From: Cardinalis cardinalis
Taxonomy: Eukaryota; Chordata; Aves; Passeriformes; Cardinalidae
DNA length: 64,000 nt
Direction: 5' to 3'
Assembly (NCBI GenBank): GCA_014549065.1
Contig: JACDOX010000227.1
Location: forward strand, 64,644-128,643
Shown piece by piece: positions 1 through 11,370 of the stretch. The notes under the pieces are model-generated. The model made no database searches, was not told the DNA's origin, and saw only the letters and a program-made list of their open reading frames with translations. Numbering within the stretch: position 1 is the first letter of the stretch; each line of letters opens with the position of its first letter. The position numbers and the translations under genes are program-made.

Positions 1-153
1 AATTCTTNTGATTATAAGAATAGAACATAGCAGCTGTGTAAAATGCTTACAGATACAACCAGATATTTTTGTCCTCCCCTTCTCTCAAATATGCGAGCAT
101 GTGTACCTGTTGCTCAGGAAAAGTGAAACTTTTTTTGTCAGTTTGGTGATTAN

Positions 154-203
<50 letters not shown>

Positions 204-3200
204 AAAGATCAAACTCACTCAAAATTCTTCCTGGATGGAAATTGAATAAAAGTTTTGGCAGAACATAAGGGACTTGAAAATAGAGACAGATGGGTGATAA
301 ATTATCAGAGTGGATGCAATAATTGTGTTGTGGGCACACATCTAGTCCCCCATGCCCCTGGAAAAGATAGTTTAAAGCAGACAGAAGTAGTTCTTAATCC
401 AGTGTCTTGGTAAAAAAAAAAAAAAGTGGTCTTCTGTCATGTTTTATTGCTGTAGGTTTTGCTTAGGTTCAAAAAGCCGTGCAGACATCTCACACAAGAA
501 AAGTCTGTAACTGTAAATTGGTGGAAACTCACAGTTTCCAAGTCCTGGATTGCTTTTCACTGATTTTGTAAACCCCTGCTCTAAACTGCTGTTGATTCTG
601 CTGAGAGCTTCTCTCTGCCAAATACTCAGTCCCATTCCACCTGAGCAGTGATTTTTCAACTCCATCAAGAAAAGTTTCTCACTCTGCCCTTCAGACCACT
701 CTGTCTGTGCAGTTCTGGTTGGCAGGCTGGGACAGTACCTGTCCAGAGCCCAATCCTGCATGAAGCTGGGCTTCTCTTCCCTCTTGTTTATCTCAGAGCT
801 GTGGCTCCAAAACCCATTTACCTTCTAATCACAGTGGAGTTAGGCATTATTTATGGCACACTATTCAAAACCTGCTCATGGAATAGAATGATTAATTTCC
901 TTGCAGGCCTCATCAGTGTTCATCTCTGTAAAAGTCTCTTTGCAATCTTCCTGAATGCATCTGAAAATATTTATATAGCAACCCCTTGAAAAGAGAGCAG
1001 GTGATTGTATCTAGTGGAATAGGAAACTGAGGCAGGGCTGCCTGATATTGTCTCAGCATTCCACTTTAAGGAGAGTTTTAAAAGTTCAGTTAACAGAGCT
1101 AACATTTATTACAGGCGATTCACATTCTCATCAGTTTTGTCTGGAGTTCACAAAATGAGCATCACAGGTAGCAACCCTTAAAAAGCAGTCTGGGTTATAG
1201 ACAAGGTAACTGAGGTTTCATTCCACTTTTTTAACTATAATTTTTTTCCTTTTCCTGTGATTACCTGTGCCAATCATTTTGTACCACATGGCACTTCCAG
1301 TAAATATAAACTCAGTGATATCTCCAATATATTTCACCACTGATTCATGATGCTGGCTTTGTGAATAACTGTTTTGCTGACCTAAATGGAGAAAAAAAGT
1401 TCTCCCTCCAAACTGAAAATGTTGGTCTTTGTTTCCTGTAATAATACATTCTGTGGTTTTGGAGTGTTTTTCACTTTGCTAAGGAAACCACAGCAATCAC
1501 ATTTCAAAATGAAATCTTGTTTCAGGATACAAATTGGAAATACTTATGCCATCTTGAAAACATTAAGATTTTTCCTCTGGGAGTCCAAATTCTTATTGAA
1601 GTTCAATTGGAATTGACAATTTTCAGCCTGTTCTGTTTTTCCACGAGTAGCTAATCTTTTATTACAGTTTAACTCATCTTGCTCAGCTATCATTCACAGA
1701 AGCTCCAGTCTGTGTTTTCAACGTGAATTAACAAAAATATTTTCACTCACCTCATTGGCATAGATGATTGCAATATTTTCCTCAATTTAAATACTGCCTG
1801 AAGTAGAAAACTTGTAAGACTTCAGTCCAACAGAAAGAAATGTTCTGTGGTTGTGAATGAGTGGCTGACCTGGCCGGAGACAACAGGAAGGAAAACATAA
1901 ACCCATATTTATCCCGTATCTTTGCAGAGCTGTTGTTGATACAGACACTGGGAGTCGTTTCCTCTATTCATTTTGACATTCAAATTATTTTAAGATGGAG
2001 AATAATTGGCACAACTCCTTGGTAAGCGCTTCTGCATTTCAGAGTTTACAAACAAGGACATTAAAGCCACAGCACTTTACCCCTGGTGCAGGTTCTGCTT
2101 CCTTCCTTGTGCATTTGAGACTTTTCCTATTAAAAATCTGGACTGACTTCCTTTTAAAATATTAATTATCAGTACTGTCTTGGCAGAAGCCCATAGTTTT
2201 TCTAAGTGTTTCCACAGTCAGCTAGAATCAGCCCTTAGGTTAATGTTGGTGAAGTTTGTTATCTACAACCATTAAATCCATTATTATNATAACTTCATTG
2301 CTGCCTACCCTGCCTTTTACAGGGTGTTTCCTTGTGTTTCCCTGAGATATCTCTGTCAGGAACTCCACACCTGAGGTGAGAATTGTCTGTCTCTATTTTT
2401 GACACTCTCTCAGGTTGTGGTGCTTTTTTTGGAGATGTTGAAACACCTCAGTTACCCACCAGCTTCCAGACTCACTGTGCTCCAGCACGTAGACACAACA
2501 GCCCCAGAAGGGCAGTATGAAAACTCCTGAATTTTCAGGCCTTTCAAAATAGCAAACAATGACAAAACCCCCCAAAAAAATCCTGCTGCAAATGGCAGAG
2601 CTCTATCCAAGTCACGTATGTGGAAGGCAGTTTGTGTTGATTCATCCAAATGGGTAAATAAGAGAGAAAATTTTAATTTGCCTTTCCACTTTTGCAGCTA
2701 GCAGAATTTCTGGATGTTTTGTCTTCTTGTAGGCTGTGATCCCCACAGTCACCTGATACCAGAAAACAGGTAATACACATTTGGATTATTCGATGGTGGG
2801 TGAGCAGGAAGTGTAAAAGGGTATTAAAATCTTACACTCTTTTCTGTTACAAAGCTTTAGAGCAGGATTTTGGAAATCCTTGTCAGAATGTTTCTGCCCA
2901 TATCAAGCAGCTCTAGTATCTAAATCCAGAAATAAGAGTTTATATCTTGCAGTATGCTTGCTTTCATATAGATATACACACTCATTTCTTCTACTCAAGT
3001 AGTACCAGAAAGTAATAAGCTCCTGCTTTCCAACAGAGAGAAAATAACCCATGTTTTCCATCCAGTGCTGAGAAGGGGAGATATTGGAAGAACATAGCTG
3101 CTTAAAGGGTGCTGAGGGATTGGAATCTGGGAGTTCAGATTCTTTACAGACAAGGACTTCTCATGTCCTTTTATTGAGGGTATCAGCAAGCAAAGCGGGT

Positions 3201-6139
3201 AGAAACACCAGTGAAAGCACAAACACAGTAAAATCACTTTGAAATTTCTATTTCCAAGCTAATCTGCTAAATTCTACTGCATATTTTATATTTATTTTAT
3301 TTTATTACATTTCATGATGTTACAACACCATCAACAAAGCTAAGCGGTAACCAAAACTTCTTTTTCTGTATTCACATAACCATTTACTTCTGCTTCATCT
3401 GCTAAAAAAAAAAAANCAAAAAAGTTCTCTCAGAGACTCACAACGGGCAAGTATTTATCTTAGCATCAAGATAAACATGAGAGGAAGAGCAGAGAGAGTA
3501 GGGAAAAGCTGTTGTTGAGGAGCTCTCTGCAGATGGACTTGTATAGCAATATCTCTTAGAGATTAATCCAAAATGCGTGAAATTGCCCATGCATGGAGTT
3601 ATCTGTTACAATTAAACCCATGATGGATGTTCAAGTGTGGACAAACTGCAAGCTGCAGCGGTGGGTGTGATAAGTTATCTCTTGAAAGTGAATGCTGTGA
3701 AAATTTCAGGGAGGTGATGCACTGTGAAAGAGGAAAATGATATTTAGATAAAGTAATCATGGGAGAGCCTGGCTGGTTCATGAGTAAGTGCCAATCAATC
3801 CCCTGCTCTGCTCTCAGGTGGCAATTCAGAGTGTTGCCATGGCTGTCAGCCACTCAGGTGTAGCATGTACTCCTCTGTCTTACTAATTTCCAGGGGATGC
3901 AGGGAGGTTCTGAAATGATAATTGAAATATGTATGACAATCCAAGAAGGATTTCTGCTGAGGAGGTGCCACTTTTAGAGTGAAACCAGGATTAATTTTCT
4001 CTCTTTGACTGTTGCAAGAGTCGGGATTGAAAGGATTTCTTGTATATTCTTGTATATTTTACCCTCACTACCACCCAATTTGCTGCACTAAAAAAATAAA
4101 AGGTGTGCAGAACATAGGGAAAAAAAATCATTTGCTTAGAGAGATAGGAAAGAGGAAAAACCAGTAAATATCTGGAAGCTTTAGGGTGTAGTGTCGAATA
4201 TAGATTTTGTGATAACCTCTAAGGCAGAGGACCAGTCTTCCTTTACAAATGTACTCCTTTCTAAAAAAACCCAGCAGGCAAGAGCAGAACAAGTAATCTG
4301 AGGGAAAAAAGCTATGAAAGCATTTTTCTTTCCTCCAAGGATTTTACTAGTGTCTGTCTCTCTGTAAAGATTCAGTCATGGGGATGGAGAGATCTTACTC
4401 TGCACTCAATATTATTTTCTTTAGCCTTCCCTGCTGGGATTTTTTTTCTTTTCCTCTTCACTTTGTCTCTGGTGGCAGGACTTGCCCAGACAGAAACATG
4501 AGAATGACCACAGTGGCTTGTTGCAGTTGATTTGAAATCAGGTTACCTTGCAAACACCCTCTCTATTCCATATTTTATGTTCTTTCTCCCTGTGCCTTTC
4601 CTTGTCTGAGGAGCAGTTCTGCCAGTCCCACCCTCGAGGAGGGAGAGCAGGAAGGGAGGGAGCAATCTACTTGGGGATATCAGCAGGGTTTGAGCGCTGG
4701 TTTACCCTCCCAAATGGGAGGTCTGGGTGGTTTAGTGTTTAATCTTCTGTGCGGACGCTTTCTAGAGATTTCAGAGTTTGTTAGGGAAAGTGGCAGAACG
4801 AGTGGGAATGGGGACAGGCAGTGTAGCAAGGCACTACTAACTACTGAGTCTGTTTCCATTTCACATCTTGAGACTCTAAAACAACAAGGGATGACATCTG
4901 AGAAGNGCTCACATCTGAGAACTGCTCAGGGAAATTTGTGTTTAAGAGTTCTTTTTTTTTTAATCTGCCCTTAATGAATTTTTTCATCATACAGAACTGA
5001 GGATATGGATTAAATGCAGAAAAAATTTCTAACAATATCAACATTTGATTCACACATTTTTAAAAAGCAGATGTTTCAGAGGGAGTTTGCACTCTTGAAT
5101 AGCAGCAGTGATTAAACTATCACAGTAAGTTGTTAGGAGGAAATATTCATGTGACAAGTAGTGAGTTATCTGTAGTGGGTGCAGGTACACAGTTTTGACC
5201 ACCACAACACAGAGCCTAAATTTCTGAAAGAGATATCTTAATACTAAAATCAAGGCTTAAGTGTCCTGTAAGACACAATTTGGGAGACAATCAAGTTATT
5301 GCCAGTGCTGGAAAGTGATGTGATAAGCATGTATAAGAGTCAAGAAGTTATTTGGAGTAGGTTAAGTGATTAACAACAAGATCCTTTTTATGAGTTGAAC
5401 ATTTCCATTTTCCTAAACACTACTTAAATTTCATTTACTAACACAGGAGAAAGTTATAAATAATGCTCCTGTTCCCAACNATAAATATTTATCGCCAGGA
5501 GTAGCTAAAAACCACAAAGATCAGATCCTGAGCCCAGAATTGTTTAATCCTTGGCTGTTTTTAATTTACATCCCAAAGACAGAAGATTTACATCTCGCAA
5601 TCCTATTCAGCATTGTATAGTTCCTTTTCTCCCTCAATCTGGTAGAAATCTCACTGGTTTGCTCTGAGCATCTGTTGGTACATAGTGATACTCTTTAAGC
5701 TGTTTGCAAGACAGCTCTTAAAATGGAAACTGGATCTCCCAGAAGGCACAATCAGCACAGATAGCAAAATATTATCTATTGAAATATGGAATCAAATTTT
5801 TACCTTCAGTAGACTGCANCTACTTGGAAAACTGGTATTGTGCTTATTCATATTTTGATGACCATGGAAATGAATCCACATTGCTAATATTTTTATAAAT
5901 TTATGTCTGAAAAAAAAAAATAGAGGAGCCTAAATATCCTGCCTGTATGGATTATGTATCTTGAAGTTAAGTTGCTTGGCAGGAGTTTTAAAGTTTCAAC
6001 GAAAAGTAGGTAACGCAGTTTGGTTGTGTGTAGAAATTTAAAAAAAAGTAAAAAATTGTGCCTTTTGCTGATCTTCCAGTTGAGGAAGATTTTTAGAATG
6101 GAATAAAGAGAACAGCCTGGGGAGCATCAGGAAGAGAGT
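1..6139. other. Unique AT-rich intron with homopolymers
   Basis: No gene or recognisable transposable element is visible. Short ORFs on both strands lack codon character. There is a long A tract at 154-205 and smaller A runs near 409-425 and 3404-3422. Confidence 0.6.
154..205. repeat. Poly(A) tract
   Basis: About 36 consecutive A (154-189), then A-rich sequence broken by single G bases. An N at 153 marks ambiguity at its edge. Confidence 0.95.
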
Positions 6140-6330
6140 GGGAGCAGGTCATGGAGGGCCCAGCTGAGGCTCCTCTGCAGGGCCGGCTCCAGCCCTGGGC
6201 TCCTCAGCACAGGAGACACCAGGAGCTGCTGCAGAGGCTCCAGGGCAGGCACACGGAGGATTTGGGCTCTGCAGCATCTCTGGGCTGGGCAGAGCCTGCG
6301 GGAGCTGGGCTGGGCGGGCTGCAGAGGGGA
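6140..6330 (+). mobile_element. CR1 LINE fragment, left half of a split copy
   Basis: GC-rich sequence in an AT-rich intron. Phrases such as CTCCTCAGCACAGGAGACAC, GAGCTGCTGCAGAGGCTCC and GGGAGCTGGGCT are typical of the CR1 3' half on the + strand. The fragment stops at GAGGGGA and resumes at 6970 with the same bases, so the two halves flank an inserted element. Confidence 0.75.
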
Positions 6331-6969
6331 ACCATGGCAGGGGTGCAAGAGACGTTCCGAAGTTTCCTCCATTTGCCTCACGATCGCCGCAAGGGCCCTG
6401 AAGGCCCCGGTCAGGAGCCCGGCCTGGCTGAGCTGGACGCTTTCTGGGTGTTCTGCCAGGTGATTGTTTGCAGGGGTGCTCGCTGTGCCCTCACAGAACA
6501 CTGCTTGAAGCAGGTTCTGAGCGATGGTGGCTCGTCCTTACGCGCCTGACCCGCCCCACAAGTTCTGACCGGCGCTGCCTTGGCCTTGCTNGCTCCCACC
6601 TGCCCCACAGGCCGAGGGGTCTCAGCACAATGGCCAGGAATCTTCCCCACCTTGGGCCAGATGCCGCTGCTTTGGATTGAGACTCCATAAACTGGAACTT
6701 TTGAGATGACTCTGGTGAACCCCGACGGACACGGCGAATCCGTGTGGCTGCGCCACGAGGATTCCGTCTCGTTGGTAGCTACATTCCCCCTCCCCTCTTT
6801 CTTTCTATCCTTTGTTTCCTTTTCTGATCCCTCTATCACATTTGCTGCTGGCCCTCAATAAGGGGGCATTTGTTGTGATTAAACTGACAGTCCCGTGCTG
6901 TTTGTCCTTTGCACTTTTGGGATCTGGAGAGGAACCATCACGACCCCGCTTGCCCTAGCGGATCGTGCN
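6331..6969 (+). mobile_element. Solo LTR of an avian endogenous retrovirus, inserted in CR1
   Basis: About 640 bp, relatively CpG-rich, with no similarity to the CR1 halves on either side. It ends in an LTR-like region (a CAATAAGG motif, then ATTAAACTGACAG, then a TTTGTCC stretch) that I associate with a known songbird LTR type. GAGGGGA occurs at 6324-6330 and again at 6970-6976, consistent with a target-site duplication or a shared CR1 base run. The exact termini are uncertain because the ends are not clean TG...CA and an N lies at the right edge. No gag, pol or env coding is present. The orientation is inferred from the CAATAAGG motif near the right end. Confidence 0.65.
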
Positions 6970-7303
6970 GAGGGGATCCCATCCCCNCAGCCCAACATCT
7001 CCAGGGGCTGCCAGAGCACGGGCCGGGCTCNGCTNGGTGCTGCCAGCGCCAGCAGCAGCAGCAGTGGCCATCACATAAAGGGCAGCGAGGTGCAGGGCAG
7101 CAGGAGGGAGAACTTGTGTCCATGGAGGGACAGCAGAGGCCTGGAGCAGCTGCCCAGGGAGGGCCTGGAGTGTCCCNGGCTGGAGACANCCCAGCCCCAG
7201 CTGGACACCTTCCTGTGCCCCNGACCAGGGCACCCTGCCTGNGCAGGGCTGGGCTGGGGGAGCTCCAGAGGAACCTTCCAACCCCAAACTTTCTGTGGTT
7301 CTG
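6970..7303 (+). mobile_element. CR1 LINE 3' fragment, right half of the split copy
   Basis: It continues the CR1 text after the LTR: GGGATCCCATC, then CAGCTGCCCAGGGAGG, then the 3' end CCTTCCAACCCCAAACTTTC followed by TGTGGTTCTG. This is the standard order for a + strand CR1 tail. Eight N bases occur here. Confidence 0.85.
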
Positions 7304-10300
7304 GGAATCTGCAAATTCAGGTTTTCAGCCTCGTGGAATGCTGTCTGACAAACCTGAAGATATCTGGGTGTATTTTGAAAAGGGCTTGTTCTCCTTCCAT
7401 GTCTCCACACCCTTAGGAATGTTCTTTGCTGTGGTTTACAGACCTGACACCCTGATTTGTCCAATCATGTCTTGCACTTACTACAGTGTTTTAACTGATT
7501 ACAAATTTTTTTTCTTACCACCCAAGGTTTGTGGACATTTTCTTCCCTTTTTCACCTGGGAGTGGTATTGCTGGTATAAGTGACAGTAAAACCAAGGAAG
7601 AGTAAATGATTCTGTGATCAAGTATTGGACTTCTGCTCCTTGCTCTCTGGGTGTGATGTGGAGTAACCCTCTTCTCTCTAAAATCTTTTCTCCTAAAAAG
7701 AATGTGGAGTGCACTCTGGATGGCTGCTTTTTCTCCTGGAGACAGAAATTCTATAAAATTGGCTTACTTTCATGTCAGGAGAAACATTTCTTTCAAATAT
7801 GTCCTTAACTGTAGTGAAACAAGATGATTAGGAGGAAAAGGGTGAGGGAAAGGTGAATCTGATATCAGTGTGATTCAAAAGAAAGGGCCATGACAGAGAA
7901 ACTTTTTGCTTGTAAAAATGGCTTATCTGTGCAAATATCCTGATGTTCCTAGCATAGTCTTGCAACTTTATTTTCTGTCCACTGACTGTGTTCTTATTTC
8001 ATGTGCCTTTTTTTTTTGCCTTTGAATACTGCACATCTGTTGAATTCAAGGCATATTAAATTTGAACCAATATCACCAGTGCACCAATAATTTTATCTAC
8101 GTTCAGTTTTAGACTGTTTTCTGCTCATATCCTCATGTTTGTGTGCTTTCTTGCAAATGACAGATGGAAAGAGTGAAGTTAAATAGCAAGCTGCTTGGTT
8201 TTTGTCCATCTATACTTTGACCAATCACCTGAAGACTATTTTGATAAGCAGAAACACTGAAAAAATATTTTATTGACAACACTGACAAAAATAACATTTC
8301 AGTGGAGAAATTATAATTTATTTCTTGGCTCTATAGTAAATAGTTCCTCTAGCAAGTCCTGCCATCTCAGTGCTGTTGCTGGATGCATGGCTTGGGGTTT
8401 TTGTGCACTGTCAGACATTTGTATCCTGTTGTTGTTGCTGTTCCTAGGTGGAAAATGTTATACACACAATATAATCACCAAATAAATGGATTTTTTGTAG
8501 CAATTTTTCAGATTGCAGCACCTGAAGGTTTATTTTGGCTGGTAAGAATATCCCTGAAAAGTCAAAGCAATGTTGCCAATGTGGAGTGACACAGCTCTAA
8601 ATCTGCCCTCTTGAGAAGGTCAGACATCTCAGAATTCTGTCAAGTAGGGTTTTTTTTTGAGAGAAATACAGGCATTTATTTTGAATCAAAGAGTTTTGCT
8701 CATATTGCAGTGACCTTTGTGAGTTTCTGTTAGTAAAAGGAGTTTGGCTTTACTTATGCAGCCACACTTTTGTGTAGAAGCTATTTAAAAGAAATACCTG
8801 AAATTGAAATGTGGGCAAACCAATGTGAGATTTAAATGGGAAATAATTAATTTCAGAAATTTTCCAANATGGCAGTGATAACAATAATTAAAACTGTAAT
8901 GATGAGCCAGTCCCCACCTGATCTTCTCACCTGCAGTTTTTGGCCATGAAAGAGGGGGAGCAGGTTGGTTTAACTGAGATAGGGTTNTGATTTATTTCTC
9001 CGATGTAACTGAAGGCAGGATATCCCAAGGCTCAATCCTTCCAGAATTAGAGCTGTTACCACCATCAAAACTTGGATATACCCCTCAAAAATGAATAGGT
9101 CAAATAAGGACTTAGGAGGACNTGCATTTTAGAAAATGTGAGGTTTTATCCACCTAGGTGAAATGACATTGTGTGTGCATTTTACGAGTCCTTGTCTGTT
9201 TTTAAAGGTGAAAAGTGGACGCAGAATACGATTCAGCTGAGTATCTGCTAATTAAGCTGATTTATGCAAGCCTGGAAAGCTCCTAGGGAGTAACTGGTTA
9301 GAAGTTGTGGAAATCTAAAAATAGAAGAGTGAGTCCAATCTCATATGTTTAACATATTTGGGTGAGGACAGTCATTAGTTCTGTGGAACTTGTGAATTCT
9401 GATTAAAGAACAAATTATATTCTGTGTGCTGCACCTCTACTTGAAATTTCCAAGCCTGTACAAATTTACCAGGTTTGTTATTTCAAATGCAATGCAGCAT
9501 TTTAAAGCACGTAACATCAGTACATTTTATATGCTAACATTTGTTTGTTAGCTGGAAAACAGTGTTGTATGGATTTTTAAAATAATTTCTCTGCAACCGT
9601 TTCTTATAATGGCTGAATTTTGTTTCAAATGCAGGTTTTTACATCAAACTAACAAGAAAACTGTTCAGTATCAAGTTAAGACTAAATGCTCCTTTCATTT
9701 GCTCTCATAAACACCCCCAAANTTGTGCCCAAGATTTTATGATGGATCACGTTGAAATTTTCATTGCTTCTTTCTCACTGTTTTTCAGAGTATTCTCAGT
9801 GGAATTGAGCTCCCTACCAAAAGANAAAAATATTCCAAATTTAATTTATTTACAAGTAATATATTTTGTTCCACTTAATGACCACAAAATAATAAATGCT
9901 TCATTTGCCATTAAAGAAGGTAGATAAGATCAGGTAGTTCAAAACATCTCTGTGAAAACAGATATGATTTTGTTTTCTCTGTTTCAATGCTGTTAGATAT
10001 CCACATTCTTTTTTAAGTAGAGATAATTAATCATTATATAATTCATATGAATCTCAAATTTAATATTTTGATCTTCAGTTACTTAACTTTTTACATGTTT
10101 TTATTTTTTATGCAGCACATTCACACTCTAAAAAGAAGCAATTAATCTTTAGTACAAAACAACTTGTATAACTTACATATTCAATATTTGCTGAGCACCT
10201 GGGACCTAATTTCACATTGTGCTTGCCTGCATGTATGCAACTGCCTGAAGTGAGTTACACAAATGAATTTGGTGCAGATACTTCAATAAACGTTAGTTTT

Positions 10301-10406
10301 CTAATTACAGAAAAAAGAAAACAAACAGAAAAAATCGAATCACGGAAATGTGTGTGTAATCTTTCACTGTGGNTTTGGCAATATAGTTATTCCAGGATTT
10401 GGTGCA
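7304..10406. other. Unique intronic sequence
   Basis: AT-rich, with no repeat family or gene recognised. Small ORFs here show no protein-like features. Confidence 0.6.
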
Positions 10407-10553
10407 ATTCATAGAATCAAAGAATTACAGATTGGTTTGGGCTGAAAGGACCTTAAATCCCCTCCAGTGCCANCCCATGCCCATGACACCTTCCACTATC
10501 CCAGGTTGCTCCAAGTCNCATCCAGTCTGGCCTTGGACACTTNTTTTTTNTAT
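10407..10553 (-). mobile_element. CR1 LINE 3' end, minus strand
   Basis: It reads ATAGAATCAAAGAATTACAG, then TTGGTTTGGGCTGAAAGGAC, then ACACCTTCCACTATCCCAGG and TCTGGCCTTGGACAC. This is the reverse complement of the CR1 3' terminus and is truncated at about 150 bp, as usual for CR1. Confidence 0.93.
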
Positions 10554-11252
10554 ATTCAGAACTAAGCTATTCTTAAAGGCTCACAAAATCTCATGGCCCA
10601 TACCTACTCTGAGTAAACTATTTTGGGTGTTTTCCTAAGCCAGACTGTCACAGGTGGGATGCTGGATGCAGCACTTTGCAACACGGGTTTTTCTGCCAGG
10701 GGGCTTTGTGCAAATTTTCAGATTTGCTCCCTGTTCTGGAGAGGATGTTTGGCTAAATGAAGAAATTTCTAACACAAAAAAGAAAAAAAAAGGAAATAAA
10801 TCTAACTTACAGTATAAAAATCGGTTGAATTTTGCAGGTGTTCTTGGTTGCAAAATTGATTTGAGCGCAAGCAATTAGCTGTAAACATTACAGAAAGAAA
10901 AACTTTTGAGGTCAGGTGAGATGGATAACACCTCAACATCATGGAGGGAACTCTGCCTGAAATCCAGGCTGCTTTAAAGGAAAATCTTGTAGCTCAAAGA
11001 GTCATTATTGCAGGTGGGACCCTTGATGCCATTTCNTATTTGTTTTCCTACGTGTCTTCCTAATTCCACTGAGTGATAATTGTTCTCAGCTCGGCCAGAA
11101 ACCATCCTCTGAAATGGATGTAATATTTCAGGCTGAGCTGAGAGAATTTGAAACAATGCCAGATTCTGAAATTTAGGAGGCCCTGATTTGTGGAGAATTC
11201 TTCACAAACAATATTGCACATGTAAAGTTTTGTTGCGTGATTACTCACTTCT

Positions 11253-11370
11253 GAAATCCCATTTGTGGGAAATCCCATTTGTGGGAATCCCATCTAAATT
11301 TACCATTTACCATTTAAACTTTACCGTTTAAATTTACCATTTAAACTGTGGAAATCCCATTTAAAATTAC
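11253..11370. repeat. Short degenerate tandem repeats with kappaB-like units
   Basis: Two interleaved units are present. One is an AAATCCCATTTGTGGG-type unit repeated two to three times and returning at 11349. The other is a TTTACCATTTAAAC-type unit repeated about four times. GGGAAATCCC occurs at 11267-11276 and GGGAATCCC at 11283-11291. Confidence 0.8.

Noticed and set aside
6127..6839. Overlapping ORFs of 124-142 codons on both strands
   Set aside because: They lie across the CR1/LTR nest, no frame matches reverse transcriptase or another protein, and GC-rich sequence alone explains their length.
6895..7583. ORFs of 173 and 224 codons
   Set aside because: They read through the LTR end and the non-coding CR1 3' region into unique intron.
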